19,064 nucleotides of DNA from Candidatus Aphodomonas merdavium (GTDB lineage Bacteria; Bacillota; Clostridia; Christensenellales; Aristaeellaceae). Made by a program: the position numbers and the translations under genes. Positions 18,943-19,064 of the stretch are shown one piece after another (position 1 is the stretch's first letter; each line of letters begins with the position of its first letter). Under the pieces are notes generated by a model. It ran no database searches. It saw nothing but the letters and a program-made list of their open reading frames with translations, and was not told where the DNA came from. The stretch lies in NCBI GenBank assembly GCA_018715585.1, contig DVLH01000111.1, positions 1 to 19,064 of the forward strand. Direction: 5' to 3'.

Positions 18943-19064
18943 ATGACAATACAACTCAAGAAACGCCTTTCTTGCTTGCTGCCAGTGCTGTTGGCGCTAC
19001 AGCTTGGCTGTGCTTTTGCCGCGGCAGAGCAAACAACAGACTATCCTCAATGCGGCCTGCGCAT
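18943..19064 (+). CDS. Exported protein of unknown function (partial, N-terminus only)
   Basis: Forty codons before the right edge. ATG 18943 follows AAGGAAGTG at about 10 nt; an in-frame GTG at 18931 lies within that ribosome site and is less likely. The visible sequence is a signal peptide: QLKKRLS, then a hydrophobic core (about residues 9-20), then CAFAAAEQTT. Cleavage after AFAA or AFA is likely; C22 with Leu-Gly before it (QLGC, in LALQLGC) could instead be a lipobox, making it a lipoprotein. The mature part (DYPQCGLR) is too short to identify. Confidence 0.6.
   Translation, partial: MTIQLKKRLSCLLPVLLALQLGCAFAAAEQTTDYPQCGLR

Noticed and set aside
18673..18954. Minus-strand 93-codon frame in the divergent intergenic region
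   Set aside because: No ribosome site, no known motif, and it overlaps the M13 promoter and the start of the rightward gene.

Overview
The window looks like chromosomal DNA from a high-GC member of the Clostridia or a related Gram-positive-type anaerobe. This is inferred from strong TTGACA/TATAAT promoters and GGAGG ribosome sites, a split two-subunit iron-sulfur L-serine dehydratase (SdaAB/SdaAA), the rplI-dnaB pair, a TipA-type MerR regulator, a glycyl-radical-activase-like radical SAM protein, and several exported hydrolases with short signal peptides. No species can be named. No rRNA, CRISPR array, insertion sequence or prophage is visible.

Left part (1-4480, all minus strand). A strong promoter at 4460-4487 precedes a tightly packed series: an L-xylulose kinase-like FGGY kinase, UlaE-type L-xylulose-5-phosphate 3-epimerase, RlmA-type 23S rRNA methyltransferase and TrmO tRNA methyltransferase. 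Kinase and epimerase give L-xylulose -> L-xylulose-5-P -> L-ribulose-5-P. The two RNA methyltransferases downstream seem to share the transcript. A truncated radical SAM gene at the left edge has its own promoter. Two copies of a 15-bp near-palindrome, resembling a LacI-family operator, lie before it.

Middle (4540-8165). A plus-strand TipAL/Mta-type MerR regulator has a 19-bp-spacer promoter with a dyad in the spacer, and an in-frame internal start with a strong ribosome site that should yield the drug-binding domain alone. An exported PepD-like M20 dipeptidase follows. A probable nonsense-interrupted minus-strand gene and a complete tRNA-Thr(GGT), with promoter and terminator, complete this part.

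Housekeeping block (8231-12266, minus). sdaAB-sdaAA-PAP2 phosphatase form one chain with overlapping or nearly abutting genes. rplI-dnaB follow from a promoter whose -35 box contains the phosphatase stop codon.

Right part (12333-19064). A DUF445 membrane protein (plus) converges on, and overlaps by 17 nt, a patatin-like protein that has lost both catalytic residues. A fused tandem class II aldolase has an intact first half and a degenerate second half. It shares a bidirectional terminator with an exported nitroreductase-like protein that ends in an ApbE-type flavinylation motif. An exported M13 metallopeptidase and the start of another exported protein, divergently transcribed, close the window. 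The most interesting items are the flavinylation motif on the exported nitroreductase, the pseudo-patatin, the half-degenerate double aldolase and the TipA-like internal translation start.
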